Part shown: in pieces, positions 1 through 11,537 of the stretch
Numbering within the stretch: position 1 is the stretch's first letter
How the letters are laid out: each line of letters opens with the position of its first letter
Origin: Topomyia yanbarensis
Taxonomy: Eukaryota > Arthropoda > Insecta > Diptera > Culicidae
Direction of reading: 5' to 3'
Length of the DNA stretch: 64,000 nt
NCBI RefSeq assembly: GCF_030247195.1
Contig: NC_080671.1
Span: forward strand, 64,687,089 to 64,751,088
Position numbers and translations under genes: made by a program
The notes under the pieces: generated by a model
Told to the model about the DNA's origin: nothing
The model's database searches: none
What the model saw: only the letters and a program-made list of their open reading frames with translations

Positions 1-312
1 TTTATTAAAATCGACATTTTCTGCGTGATCGTGCTGACCACCCTGTAATTCCGGAACCGGAAGTCGGATCCATCAGAAATTCAATAGCAGCCTATGGGAA
101 CGTTGTATCTTTCATTTGAAACTAAGTTTGTGAAAATCGGTTCAGCCATCTCTGAAAAAAATGAGTGACATTTTTGGTCACATACACACACAGACGCACA
201 TACACACATACATACATACACACGCACAGACATTTGCCGAACTCGAGAAACTGAATCGAATGGTATATGTCACTCGGCCCTCCGGGCCTCCGTTAAAAAG
301 TCGGTTTTCAGA
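1..312 (-). repeat. Family A dispersed repeat, partial copy
   Basis: Read on the minus strand this stretch carries the hallmarks of the most abundant repeat in the window: the CCCGGAGGGCC box, a CA/TG microsatellite, the phrase GATGGCTGAACCGATTTT, then CTGCTATTGAATTT and TTCCGGTTCCGGAATTACAG. The left part runs off the window. The right end, near 312, lacks the GCCTTTCTCATATAGAAAGG terminus seen in complete copies, so this copy is truncated. No coding capacity is seen. Confidence 0.75.
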
Positions 313-534
313 TGGCACCTATTGATGAAATAATTTCCCTGATTTCATTTCCTAGTTTGTGAATTTTTGGGAGTCCCTTTATTCACGGTAAGATCGGGTT
401 TGAAACTTTGAGACGATTTAGATTTTCTCCCAAGATAGGTTTTCAGTCGTTAAGAGTTTTTTTCAATACGTTTGATCATGTCCGGGAGAGGGTTAGTTCT
501 CTGTGCCCTATTTAGTATAAACTGGGAAATTGAT

Positions 535-1250
535 GATTAATGACAATTTGAAATCCAAAATGGTGACTCCCGTGACCACAAAACAGAGAAAAACAATATA
601 AATATGGGTATCATATGAAAGTTATTGAGCAGTAGATGACGAAAATTGATATTTAGGGCTAATTTGAAATCCAATATGGCGCTCCAGTGACCACAAAGCA
701 GTGAAAAACACCATAAGTATGAGTATCATTTCAAAGGGGCTGGTCAGGCGATGACGAAAATTGATGATTAAGGTCATTTTGAAATCCAAGATAGCGGCTT
801 CTGGAAACCACAAAACAGTGAAAGAACGCCATCAATATGGGTATCATTCGAAAGGCTGTGATCCGTAGATGACGGGAATTGGTGATTGAGGCCATTTTGG
901 AATTCAAGATTGCGGCTTCTGGTCACCACGAAACAATGTATACTACCATCATATGGGTATTATTTTAATGGATGTGGTCATCAGATAACGAAATTGAATG
1001 AGTGATGCTATTTTAAAATCTAACATGGCGACAAGATTGCAGTTTATGGTTGTCATAAAACAGAGAAAATTGCCATTAATATGGGTATGGTTTGAAAGGG
1101 GCTGGTTGAAAGGTTACCAAGAGGCGGTTCTTTTGAAAAAATGAAAAAATAGGGTAACGGAAAACAATATTCATAGTAATTTTGATTGTCAAAATGACGA
1201 CTTCTATTTAAAATCCATAATTGTATAGTTTTCGGCAATTAATTTGATGG
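535..1250 (+). repeat. Degenerate ~116-bp minisatellite
   Basis: About five or six units share a core like TTGAAATCCAAAATGG, then GGTCACCACAAAACAGTGAA, ATGGGTATCATTTGAAAGG and GATGACGAAAATTGATGATT. The core recurs near 550, 666, 781, 899 and 1014, so the period is 115-118 bp. A last weak unit lies near 1210. Units differ by point changes and small indels, so the array is old. Short minus-strand ORFs here simply follow the period. Confidence 0.8.
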
Positions 1251-1507
1251 AGCCTCTCTGATTATGCTGAGATCAGTGCGCACATATCTTAGCATAAAAC
1301 AAGAGTTTTTAGTAATGTCTCAAGTGTTGTGTGAATATTATGGTTATCCAAATTCGCTATTTTAGATATCACAATGGTTGCAATGGTCACACTTCATTTA
1401 CTCAAGATGCCCATTCAAATAACACCTCTTAGGGGCCAGACTAATACAGTGCTTTGCTTTTTATCAGTCCTGATTATGGTAGAGTTTTAATCCGATGTTA
1501 TTATACT
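1251..1507. other. Unassigned AT-rich spacer
   Basis: Between the minisatellite and the hAT-like MITE. I see no ORF, RNA fold or clear repeat. The last 8 bases (1500-1507) are the left target duplication of the MITE. Confidence 0.5.
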
Positions 1508-2081
1508 CAGTGCTGTGCAATCTCACGATGGTCTTTGAATTGTGACGGTAAATGTGAAGTGACCGTATCACCACAAAAATGACCGTTATTTCATTTCCAT
1601 TTTCCTCGGATAGTGTTTCAGTTAACTATCTCTCGCAGAAGCCATGCGAGAGAGAACGCATTGAAATGATAGACAGATTAAGTACCATTTATTTTGTATT
1701 GGTATGGCAAACGAAATATTATCAGTGTATTGTATTCAGGCAGCATGCGGTGATTTGTTCATTTTGTCTCCACCTTTCTGTTCCTTTTATGCATAGCAAT
1801 TTATGTGAAACCGCCTGTTTGTTAACTCTAGCATGTTGTTTGTAATAAGATGACCGTTATAACCGTATTCATATTGTTTATAAAATGACGGTCAGTTTCC
1901 CTTCCTCTCAATAATGATATCAATGAGTGAGAGATTCAGAAGAGAACCGTCTGACTGTTGTCAATTCATTGGAATGAGAACCGTAACTCAATAAGCATCG
2001 CTTACTGTTTTAACTGCTAACCGTTTCATTCTCTTTTGTCTAGCAGGTTTGCCATCAGTACCGTGATGGAGCTCAGCACTG
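1508..2081. mobile_element. hAT-like MITE with perfect 8-bp TSD
   Basis: The element starts CAGTGCTGTGCAATCTCACG. Its right end, reverse-complemented, starts CAGTGCTGAGCTCCATCACG, giving imperfect terminal inverted repeats (TIRs). ATTATACT flanks both ends exactly (1500-1507 and 2082-2089). An 8-bp TSD with CAG-starting TIRs fits the hAT superfamily. The 574-bp body has no transposase, only scattered TGACCGTTAT-like motifs. It is inferred to be non-autonomous. Confidence 0.8.
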
Positions 2082-2089
2082 ATTATACT

Positions 2090-2764
2090 AATGAATTCGA
2101 TCAAATTTGATGGTCATAAAGTACCGAAACATGTTTAAATTGGTGTGAATATGACTGTTCGGGCTTGCATTCAAAGGCACAAAAAATGTGTCACACGGTA
2201 TCTTTTTTGCAACACTCCACACTCTTGATCTGGTTATGACCGTTTGACATCACGCACACTGCCAAATTGCGAAACTCTCGCGCAGCTAACACTGCACAGA
2301 AAGTTTTCCCAAGTTTGCTCATTTTCTGCGTGAAACATTTCATGCTTCATTCCTTGTCCAACCATTACCAAGTCCGAATGAAAATAAAGTTGTAAGCGTA
2401 GTAAGTTAAGCTGAGAATTTTCTAAAGTTTCCAATAAATCATTAAAATTAAAATTCAAACGAATTGAAAGTGTTTGGTTTTCCGTGCATCGATTAAAGAT
2501 ATTTCGTGTGTTTCGCTGAGGTTCTCAGGATTTGATAAGCAGTGCCGTTTAATCCGTTCAATTCAGTGACCCGACTAGTCGTTCTAAGTTAATCTTTGCG
2601 ACTCTTGCCACATCCAGAACCTCGTACAAGACATTTCTTGGATTCCAAAGAGTAGTTCAGGATTTTATAAGGGTCATTCACAAAGTACGAAAGATTTTAA
2701 ATAAGGGTTGATATTGAGGATTTTTGTCAAGATTGCGCGGTGTTTTATAAATACCGGAAGCCGC
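2090..2764. other. Unassigned stretch
   Basis: AT-rich sequence between the hAT-like MITE and the inverted minisatellite copy. A 74-codon minus-strand ORF (2234-2458) has no recognisable motif and ordinary composition. I see nothing else. Confidence 0.4.
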
Positions 2765-3200
2765 CATATTGAATTTCAAAGTGGTCTCTGTTATCGATTT
2801 CCTTTATTTACTAATCAATGCCTTTCAATTTACACCCATATTGATGATTTTTAGAGTTATCTGGTTATCGCAAGCCTTCCTCTCGGATGTCAAAATGGAG
2901 AAATTTACCCATTTCCGACAAATGTTGACTACTCCCTTTCAAATGGTGCTCCTACTGGTGAAGCTTTAATCTGTTTTGTGGTACCGGTAAGCAGCCATCC
3001 TGGATTTCAGAATGGTGTTAATCATCAATTTCCTTCATCTACTGACTACCACCTTTCAAAAGACACCCACGTTGATGATAATTTTTGATAGTTTTATTTT
3101 TTATAGTATTCATATTGGATTTCAAAATGGAGTCATCTACTGAACACTCCTTTTCTAATGACACCCATATTGATAACGGTTTTCAAAGATTTGCAATAAT
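2765..3200 (-). repeat. Inverted array of the ~116-bp minisatellite
   Basis: The monomer of 535-1250 occurs here in the opposite orientation: GATTTCAAAATGG-type cores lie near 2771, 2886, 3003 and 3118, a spacing of about 115-117 bp. CACCCATATTGATG and TCAATTTTCATCATCTACTG-type phrases recur with it. The two arrays form a large imperfect inverted repeat around the hAT-like MITE. Confidence 0.75.
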
Positions 3201-3222
3201 TGGAAACTTGGTTTTCAAACTG

Positions 3223-3293
3223 CCCATGATCGCATATCAGTCCCATAAAGATAGGAAATCCCATAGAAAACGGGACAACTATGCGATCATGGG
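3223..3293. repeat. Short inverted repeat (hairpin)
   Basis: CCCATGATCGCATA at the left pairs with TATGCGATCATGGG at the right (14 perfect bp, then weaker pairing) around a ~35-base loop. It interrupts the minisatellite. It may be a MITE remnant or a snapback. Confidence 0.6.
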
Positions 3294-3418
3294 TAAAAAA
3301 TGGCTGTGCAAAAAAATCCACAAAGAACAAAGTTTTTGACATAAGTAAATGTTTTTGGCAACAGTGCACAATACATCATATATAAAGAATTTCAACTTTT
3401 GCTTTTTGGCATCCCCTC

Positions 3419-3808
3419 ATCAGTACCTAGCACCAGATTTTGAGCCAATTAGACGATAAATCTAATCTAGAACCATAATTGGCACTAGTTGTAAGTTAAA
3501 TCCAAAAAATCATACGCCTTGTCAGACGTCTAAATAACTAATTGGTTCCGAATGATGTTTCAAGTAGCCAAGGACACAAGCTCTTAAGTGCAGATAAGAT
3601 AGCGGAATCCGAACTTGTCTTTTGGTTCGAGGACCAAACGCTTGGCACACATAGCTTCTATGCTTAGCTACCTGAAACATCACTCAGAACCAGTTAGTTG
3701 ATTAGATGACGTGCAAGACGTGGATTTAGCGTCCAACTTTGGCACCAATTTTGGTGCTAGTTTAGATTTATCAACTAATTGGTCCAAAGTCTGGTGCTAA
3801 TTACTGAT
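3419..3808. mobile_element. Foldback MITE (~390 bp)
   Basis: The left arm ATCAGTACCTAGCACCAGAT matches the reverse complement of the right end (ATCAGTAATTAGCACCAGAC). Pairing continues inward through the CCAATTAG and TAAATCTAA blocks and resumes with CAAGTAGCC against GGTAGCTAAG-like sequence. There is no coding capacity. The flanks give no convincing TSD, so the superfamily is not assigned. It split the inverted minisatellite, which resumes at 3836. Confidence 0.7.
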
Positions 3809-3835
3809 AAGGACAATCGAAAGCGTACAAATACC

Positions 3836-3935
3836 AACTCTTCAAAATGGCGCCAATCATCAATTTTCATCTTCTACTAACTGCCCCCTTTCATATGAAA
3901 CCTATATTGAAGGTAGTTTTCTTGGTTGGTGATAA
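3836..3935 (-). repeat. Minisatellite unit beyond the MITE
   Basis: TTCAAAATGGCGCC, then ATCAATTTTCATCTTCTACT and CCCCTTTCATATGAAACC, continues the minus-oriented ~116-bp monomer interrupted at about 3200. Confidence 0.65.
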
Positions 3936-5722
3936 CAGAATCTATGAAAACTAAAATATATGTCAAATTGACATGATTTTGAGGTCACTGTCAAGTGACA
4001 GATTTTGCCAGACAATTTTTGGTGAACTGCCAGATTTTTTGGAAAATAGTTGCAAAAGACTAAAAGCTGTTAAGCAATAGTCAGTTAACTTTGAATGACT
4101 CAACTGAAGACGGCAGTAAAAGTTTCATTTTCAACGTACATTTTCGTTTGAAATTCACATTTTACCGTACTGTCAAAGCAACAGGCGGGATTCGTTACCC
4201 GAACTTTTCTAAGGCTACTCGAAATCAGCGAAGAGAATAAACCAATTTTACCTGTATATTAATGACTGCAGTGACACCAAACCAATATCGATTCGAAATC
4301 TATGTATTTCGGACCAAACCATCAAAACCCGTCTGATTGGCCTCAATTCAGCTCTGCCGTAAAACGCAAACCCACCGGAATGTGGAATGGGAAAAAGCAA
4401 GTCCGTGTATAAATAGTTTTTGTGTCCTTTCATTCAGTGATATTATCACCAGAAACATGTCCGATATGGTACTTCATTGGAACGGGAACCCCATACACAT
4501 TCACTCGTAGACATCCCCGTCTGCTTTGGAAGGTCGGGTTTGAGAATGGAATTCGTTTTGCTAAGGGCTCCAGCCAAGAGCCAACAGCACAGTCACACAC
4601 GCACACACAATGCTGGTAATAGAACCAATAAAGCTTCGTTACACTCAGCCCGCTTTGGCAATGGTTCTGGCCTTACATTTGCCGTATTCTTTTCTCATTT
4701 TCCGGGTTGTGTTCATACAGATTTACTCAGTACGAAAGTTGAGACGGGAGTGTTTCTGATTCGAATCTAAAGAGATAGGAGTTTTCTTTTTATCGACACC
4801 CGGGCTTATTGTGATTTGGTTGACCTTTTCGGTTCGGTGAGCTGGCAGGATGACAATTTCTCCGAACCCAGCAGTAGTTCGGTGACTACCATTGAATGTC
4901 TGCTATGTATATTCATTTGACATGGTTAAGCTGCCGAAATTAATGCAAACGGTACCTTTTAATATAAATGAGAGTCTATGTCGTTACAAGCTTAAAAGCG
5001 AAAAAAGTAGTTCCATGTTCTAATTCTGCATTCATTAGTTATCGGACTTTGTCGAAGCACAAGTAGTAATTACTGCAAATTGCTCCCCACTTGTAGCGGT
5101 GCAGGACCCGGTCAGAGATCTAAATAGCCAGCTGTGCTTAAGCAATTTCAAGCACGGAAGAAAGGTGCTAGAGCTTACAGCGTACCTGGAAAATTTATAG
5201 CTGAAACATAGTTTGCTGTTTACAACTTGGCATGTGTTATTTTATCCCGAAAACCAGAGAGCCCCGCTGCTTAGCGGGACACCAGCAGAGTCTGTACCGG
5301 AGCTGCGGCTGGCTGCCTGTGGCTTACCTGCCCGTTTCCGGGGCATAGGAAAAAACAACAATTAGGTGATACCCTTCAATTACATCTGCTCGTGCTAGGT
5401 AAGAAATTGAGTGGGTTGAGAGTTCATTCTATTTTCATCGCTCGTTTACCAGCATCGGGTAGAGGAGTTGGATACTATGTGAAATCAGGTGATCTATTCC
5501 CGTATCAGATTTATTGTTATATGTTTGGTACCTTTTATTATTTTTTGGTTTTCTCTGACACGCACTTATAAAAAATGAAAATTACATTCGACGTAAACAA
5601 CCTACCGACAATTTTTTCTGTTTGACTATAGAATTTTACATGGTCTAATATGTGAAATAAAATATCGGACAAATATACACACAATATCGTACCATTATTT
5701 GTAGAGTATTTTTATTTGCATG
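3936..5722. other. Unassigned intergenic stretch
   Basis: Mixed-composition DNA. The longest frames (97 codons at 4477-4770, 65 at 4422-4619) overlap each other and show no motif. Nothing supports a gene or RNA. Confidence 0.4.
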
Positions 5723-6039
5723 TACACTGAAGTTTTTTTTATGTGGGGGATACGTACCGCATAAAAAAACCGCATAACTTTGAAAATCCGCATAAAAAAC
5801 AAGGTGTGAAATATTTTTCAATATTAAGAGCCATAGTACTCAAGGAAGAGCAAGGATTTGAAGTAAGAAAGCTTAGAGAAAAGCGTGGAGTAGGGTCATA
5901 TGAGCAAGCTTCGAGTTTCCCGGCTACTTAACTCTTTTTCTTCTGCAACGCAGGAGTCAGGATCTTTTGGCATTAAATGCGAATCACCTAAGTCTGCGGC
6001 ATGTCCAGACAAGCGTAATGTCGATTAATGACTTATGCT

Positions 6040-6660
6040 GTTGGAACCGCGACTCCCCGGAATCGCAAGACTAACCTCGGCACCCAACCGACCAGCATCG
6101 AGATAACGATTTCGACGTCGGGAAATTTCTCCGTCGGAGTAGACTAGGCCCACCACCGGAGACTAGTAGAATAGATCGGGAAGTAGCTCCGGCAGATGCT
6201 CGTCGGGGCGCCTGTCAACTGGAAGTCTACTCCCCCCCCACCCGGAATCGCAGGACCGACCTCGGCATCTGCCCGGGTAGTATCGGTTTCATAAGATCTT
6301 CCACTGCCAGGGAACTCTTCGTCGGAGTAGGAAAGATCCACCGTCGGGGACTATTCCGAGTAGTCCGTAGCGAATCATCGGGGCGCCAGTGAACCGGACG
6401 CAATCCTCCACCGGGAATCGCTGGACTGACCTCGGTATTCTGCCGGACTGCATCTAAGGAAGAATAACGTGTCCGTCAACAGTTGCAGGAGACATTCTTT
6501 CGTCGGGGAACTCTCCGCTGAGGTAGGCTAGCTCCACTGTCGGGAACTACGCCGAGTAGCACCGAACGCGACAGACCCTGGTCGTCGGGGCACCAGTGAA
6601 CCGGAAGCCGCCCTCCAACCGGAATCACCAGATCGACCACGGCATCCAACTGTTCAACGT
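6040..6660. repeat. GC-rich ~180-bp imperfect tandem repeat
   Basis: CCGGAATCGCAGGACCGACC-like cores recur near 6055, 6240, 6412 and 6617. Each unit carries a GTCGGAGTAG-type box followed by CGGGGCGCCAGTGAACCGGA. Unit lengths are about 185, 172 and 205 bp. The GC content stands out sharply from the AT-rich surroundings, which suggests origin from another element such as a retroelement UTR. No ORF spans it. Confidence 0.75.
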
Positions 6661-6956
6661 AGAGAGGAAGGCATGTAGAATATCATGCCGTGCAGGACTG
6701 ATATGGCGGTTACAAGACAAGCGAAATCTAGCACGACCAGCTAGACCTGGAATCAAGGGAAGTGCATTAGCACGCCTCCCCCCAAAGTAGTCATTTCAAA
6801 TGGAATCCGGACGATCAGTCAAATGTCGGACTTCTTGGTGGAGTTTAGAGGAATAGGGTTCAGAGTTATCTTCTCTGTTCAGAGTCCCTCACTCTGGCAC
6901 ACGATGGACGAAATCGGTAGTATGGTCTAACTACTGAACCTGTGCCGGGTCGGTGT

Positions 6957-7112
6957 AAAAGCTTTATCACCAAGTAAAAAAATACACGCTCAGAGACTTT
7001 TTCCGAACTCGCCGAACTGAGTCAAGTGGTATAAGAGATTCGGCTCTGCGGGCCTCGCTTAAAAAAACGAAATTCCGACCGATTGCATAAGTTTTATTAT
7101 GAGAAAGGTAAA
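6957..7112 (-). repeat. Family A fragment
   Basis: Minus-strand remnant: CCGAACTCGCCGAACTGAGT, an altered GGCTCTGCGGGCC box, then GATTGCATAAGTTTTATTAT and GAGAAAGG. It corresponds to the 5' end of family A and lies within the 5725-7509 element. Confidence 0.65.
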
Positions 7113-7309
7113 AAGGTATTCAGTCATTTTCTGTTTTTATTTTCACTGCATCAAGAATGCTTCTCATATCCTTAACCCAAAGACTAGTAATTTATAACCT
7201 AAAATAAAAATACGAACATTTTATGTCTTTTGTTTAAGCATGTGCATTCACGAGGATCAATCTTTCGATAAAAGTCGCTTCAGATGATGCCCTAGAAATT
7301 AAAAGGAAG

Positions 7310-7500
7310 CTGCATAAAAAGATTCGCATAACTTTGGAAATTCGCATAAAAAACCGCTAAACTTTGAAAATCCGCATTTAAAAAAACCGCATTACTTTGA
7401 AAATCCGCATAAAAAACGCATAACTTTGAAAATCCGCATAAAAAACCGCATAACTTTGAAAATCCGCATAAAAAAGTCGCATAAAAAACCGCATAAAAAG
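7310..7500. repeat. Short tandem array, CGCATAACTTTGAAAATC units
   Basis: About six or seven units of a 20-32 bp motif (CGCATAACTTTGAAAATCCG followed by CATAAAAAAC). The same motif occurs once near the other terminus (about 5758-5800), so it is subterminal at both ends of the element. Confidence 0.85.
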
Positions 7501-7511
7501 ACTTCAGTGTA

Positions 7512-8694
7512 CTATTTTAGTAACTTTCTGTCTACTATCTCTATCATGATGCATATATAGTAGAAAATCCTGTAATATAACAGATTTAGGCTACTAACAT
7601 AAATGCGGCGTGACACTGAGCTGGAGCTGGTGCTGACATTAGAATGCGTGATGCAATAAACCTACTTGGGGCAAATTAGAGCAGGTGAGCCGATTGGTGG
7701 TCACACCGACACCATCACTTTAATTTACTGCAAGCATGTTCCACTATTCTGTTAGCAGCCATAGAAATATCACGTTACATTTTTGTGTTAGACAATTTTT
7801 TTGTTCGGTTACTGTATTTTATACAACAAAACTTGCTGAGAACGAGTTCCAGGGAATAAATATTTATGTTCGGAAAATATACACTGAAAAAATGTTGTGC
7901 AATTTCTCACAAAAATGTTCATTTGCGTTAAAAATTTAAATTGCAAAAAAAAACATTTTTTCTAATTTTTTGACGTAGGACTACGTCTTTGTTTTTGATA
8001 TGGTGGTGCACTTTACAAATTCTGCAAAAATGATATGTAACGAAAAGTGGTCCAATTTTAAACGCATATAATTCAGCCATCTCACGATAAATTTTCAAAG
8101 TTGCAACACAAACACAAAGATTTTTGATAGCATGTCATTAAAAATTTAAATAATGTGCAAGCTATTTTGACTATTTTCCCGCATTTACACACAGAAGATA
8201 GCTCTTCCCTAATCCGGTACGACAGATTTGTGTACCTAGCGCGTTACGCTCCTTTGAATGACGTCATCATCGACTATTTAAGGAACGGATATGGTCGGAC
8301 AAGCTCAGTTGCCTGTTGAACGGCAGGCGGAGCAGATCACTGCGCTGTGTGTTTTCACAGCCAGTTAGAAGTTAAAAGTCCGTTACACTGACTGTGGAAG
8401 TACGCTACCCAGTGCCGTCCAACACGCGACTGAGCTTGTCCGGTCCGCTTTCTTTTGTGTTGTCCTCGCACACTTTTATGTTTTTTTCCAGCACCCTTTT
8501 AAGTACAATCTCGAACACAATTATTCGTACACAAAATCGCTTGTACATTCGAGCTCCATTTACAAACACGGTTAACATAGTGTCGTCGTACTAGTTGTCT
8601 CTTTCGCTCTACCCATCATCATCAGCGCTGACTCATTTTGCTTTGTGCGCTTAGGTTTAATATTTGAGGCGAATGTGTAGGTAGGTATATCTAA
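7512..8694. other. Unassigned stretch
   Basis: No recognisable gene. TTTTTGACGTAGGACTACGTC (7970-7990) is a small palindromic motif around ACGTAGGACTACGT. ORFs of 66-67 codons (7736-7939, 8394-8594) have no motif. Confidence 0.4.
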
Positions 8695-8702
8695 TTTGTT
8701 AG

Positions 8703-8948
8703 CAGGTTTACCATATTCACAGATTTTCATGTAATGTCACAGATTTTTTCACAATTTTTTATCACAGATTCTTTTTTACAGATGGCAGAGTTTTGGCATC
8801 TTCATGAAAATTTCACAGATTTTTGGAAATTTTGTGATTTTTAACAGATTTTTCGGAAATTTATCACAGATTTTTTTCCTGTTTCAGTTATCACAAATGG
8901 TAAAAGGATATTTTTAACCGAAACACAGATTTCAATGTGGCATCCCTG
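8703..8948. mobile_element. hAT-like MITE rich in CACAGATTTTT
   Basis: Left end CAGGTTTACCATATT; the right end reverse-complemented is CAGGGATGCCACATT. The flanks TTTGTTAG (8695-8702) and TCTGTTAG (8949-8956) give an 8-bp TSD with one mismatch, consistent with hAT. The 246-bp body repeats CACAGATTTTT and its variants about eight times. Repeated subterminal motifs are known as transposase-binding sites in hAT elements; that role here is inferred. Confidence 0.75.
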
Positions 8949-8956
8949 TCTGTTAG

Positions 8957-9835
8957 CGGTTGCATGCGTAACCTGCATGATAGCAATCTGTGCTTTCATT
9001 GCGCAAAGACGAAAACTTTCTTAGCAACAAATTTACGCGGATCGATGGAAAGCACAACGAAAGTTTATTATTTACGTTCGATCAATTCATTCTACGTGAT
9101 TCATTTCCAGTCAGGCTATCCTATTTCGATCCTGCTAATAGGTACATACTACAAAGCCTATTTATCCCTAGAACGTTGCACTTGCATTTTCCACCCTAGA
9201 ACGTTGCACTGGGGTACAAATGTACCCCACGCATTTGATCGCAATTTTCGCAGGTAAAAATGCAAACAAAAGAAATGTATAATACATCATTTTCTTCGTT
9301 TTTTTAATTACGAAAACAGCTGTGTAAGTGAAAGTAAGTAATTTATAGTATAATTTTCATTCATATTTTCATTCACATCGTTTTCCTTCCATGACGACAT
9401 GACAGGGCACAAATCTCCGAATAACACAAACTATCAATTAAGCCAATATATTCTGAAAGGATTCTTGGCTGTATTAAACTCATACTTCAGCAGATCACTC
9501 ACAGACATTCAAAAGTCATCTAGCCACACTTAGGTTATTGCGGCACGTCTTCAAATAATTCAATGTTAATAAATGGCCAATTTATTGGAATTGCATGTGC
9601 CATCGAATAGACATATGGGACTATAATGAAAAAAGTAAGCCGAGGAAAACGCTGCTGAAGATTTACTTTTTCATTGAGTCTGATGGATGGGACAAACAAG
9701 TTTTTGTATTTTTCGTGATAACAGAACGGTTACTTTCACGTGTGCATTAGAGTGCCCAGAAAAATGATGAATTTTTGAAAACTATATCGGCCCACCTCTG
9801 AGTCAATTCCTAGTCCCACCAGGAGTACTTGTTCC
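8957..9835. other. Unassigned stretch with possible piggyBac-like ends
   Basis: CCTAGAACGTTGCACT occurs twice in the same orientation (about 9169 and 9193). The second copy is followed by the palindrome GGGGTACAAATGTACCCC. CCCTAG resembles piggyBac termini, but I find no TTAA target and no partner end, so the assignment is weak. Overlapping frames of 69 and 106 codons (8937-9257) have no motif. Confidence 0.35.
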
Positions 9836-10167
9836 AAATTTGAAGCAAATCGGACAAGTCTAGCTACCGGACCAACGTGCCTGAAGTTTGTATGGGATTT
9901 TTCGACAATCTTCATGGAGAAACCCCACTAACTCGCATTTTCGCCGCTAGATGGCACTGTATGCATCATACTAACACTGTAAGTGAAAATAAGAAAGATA
10001 ATTTAATTGCCTACAACTTTGTCGAAGACTGCTAGTGAATCCGTCTTTGTTAAAAAAAGTTATTAAACTTTTAACGAAGTGATGTCTGAGTCAGTTTTGC
10101 ATGTGGCCTAGCAGTGCATGGTTGCGTATCGGTACTCGATTCCCACCAACTATACATTTTTGTGAGA
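9836..10167. repeat. Left arm of an interrupted foldback element
   Basis: This ~330-bp arm (AAATTTGAAGCAAATCGGAC through CATTTTTGTGAGATA) is matched in reverse complement at 14358-14688 over nearly its full length, including CTACCGGACCAACGTGCCTG and GATGTCTGAGTCAGTTTTGC. The loop remnant is 14071-14357. The original element, about 0.95 kb, was split at a TA (10168-10169) by the pogo-like element. Confidence 0.8.
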
Positions 10168-10335
10168 TACAGTAATGTTTCGATTATATCACTATGCGTT
10201 TATATCAATACTCGTTTATATCACCCTCGATTATATCACGGTTTTATCTCGATTATATCACGCTTTTTGAAAAACAGACAAGGCACACTACGTTTTGATC
10301 CAATTAAGCAACATTTTGTGTCCTGGCACTTTTAG

Positions 10336-11536
10336 GATTTTTGCCTTTCTCATATAAAGAAAGGCTATGCAATCACTGTAAAAATCGACTTTTTAACCGA
10401 GGCCCGGAGGGCCGAGTGTCATACACCATTCGATTCAGTTCGTCGAGATCGGCAAATGTCTGTGTGTGTGTATGTATGTGTGTGTGTATGTGTGTGTGTA
10501 TGTGTGTGTGTGTCATTTAAACTCACACAATTTTCTCAGAGATGGCTGAACCGATTTTCGCAAATTTAGTTTCATCTGAAAGGTATAACGCTCCCATAAG
10601 CTGCTATTGAATTTTTAGTTGATCCGACTTCCGGTTCCGGAGTTACGGGTTGAAGAGTGCGGTCACACAGCAAATTCCCATATAAACTGGTACCACCATG
10701 ATGTTCAAATGATGTAAAACATATTAAAATTGATGCAACATTACTCTAGTTTGCGGGTCTGTATCACTAATGATCAATCAAAGTAGCTTTGACCACATTG
10801 GCCACCTATGACGGTTCATGTCGCCCCCCGGGGAACCCGCCAAGTTCCTAAGCTTATATCACACCCATTCCCCAACGAATTCTCTACCGATTTTTACAAA
10901 CTTGATTTCAAATGAAAGATACAGTAATGCCATTGACTGCTGCTGAATTTCATTCGGTTCTGACTCTTGCTTCCGGAGTTACAGGGGTGTTAGTAAGGAT
11001 ACACTGGAATTTCCCATATAAATCGGTACAATCGTAATACCTCAGAGGCTAAAAACTATTAAAATGGTCACCAAATAACTTCTAATCGCAGATCTAGATC
11101 ACTGATTGCCAATCAAACATTCTTTGAATATATTGTCCACTATCAACGATTCCGGAAGTCCGGAATTCCGGGCATATTCCACAATTAAAGTCAAATCGAT
11201 TCTTCGGTGATGACTGAACCGATTTTCGCAAACCAAGTCTCAAATGGAAGGCAAAATATGCAGTTGAGTATTGCGTCGCCGCCCCCCCCCCCCCGTCTTG
11301 CCCTTACACCTCCCTCCTTCATCACTCCCCTCCCCTTGGACCACCCTCACGCCCGCATTTCCTTCATCCATCCCGTATACCGAAATAAGATGAAGGATTT
11401 CTGACGCATCCTCCACTCCCACTCTACTAACCCCCCATTCCCTACACGTTCAAACCCATTCCACCTACCTTTCCAAATTATAATCACATGAACATAACAT
11501 TGAACTCATGCTTATTAAGCTAATTAAATATTATTC
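10336..11536 (+). repeat. Family A copy with ~330-bp internal monomers
   Basis: It starts TTTGCCTTTCTCATATAAAG, then the CCCGGAGGGCC box, a TG microsatellite and internal units beginning GATGGCTGAACCGATTTT. Unit starts lie near 10540, 10875 and 11205, so the internal period is about 330 bp. Each unit carries CTGCTGAATTTCATTCGG-like and TTCCGGAGTTACAGG-like blocks. It lacks the family's 3' end and is followed directly by another 5' end. A poly-C run (11281-11295) lies inside. Confidence 0.75.
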
Positions 11537-11537
11537 T

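Larger units (their letters stand above)
5725..7509. mobile_element. TA-flanked TIR element with two internal tandem arrays
   Basis: The left end reads TA then CACTGAAGTTTTTTTTATG. The right end reads CATAAAAAGACTTCAGTG then TA, giving TIRs of about 18-20 bp with a TA dinucleotide at each side (5723-5724 and 7510-7511), as expected of Tc1/mariner/pogo-type insertion. No transposase is visible. The interior holds GC-rich ~180-bp repeats (6040-6660), a family A fragment (6957-7112) and a short CGCATAA-type array (7310-7500), with a trace of the latter also beside the left TIR. Confidence 0.75.

Noticed and set aside
7310..7500. CRISPR-like array
   Set aside because: Units are adjacent, without unique spacers, and lie inside a eukaryotic transposon.
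9164..9222. piggyBac insertion
   Set aside because: CCCTAGAAC ends are suggestive, but there is no TTAA and no opposite terminus.
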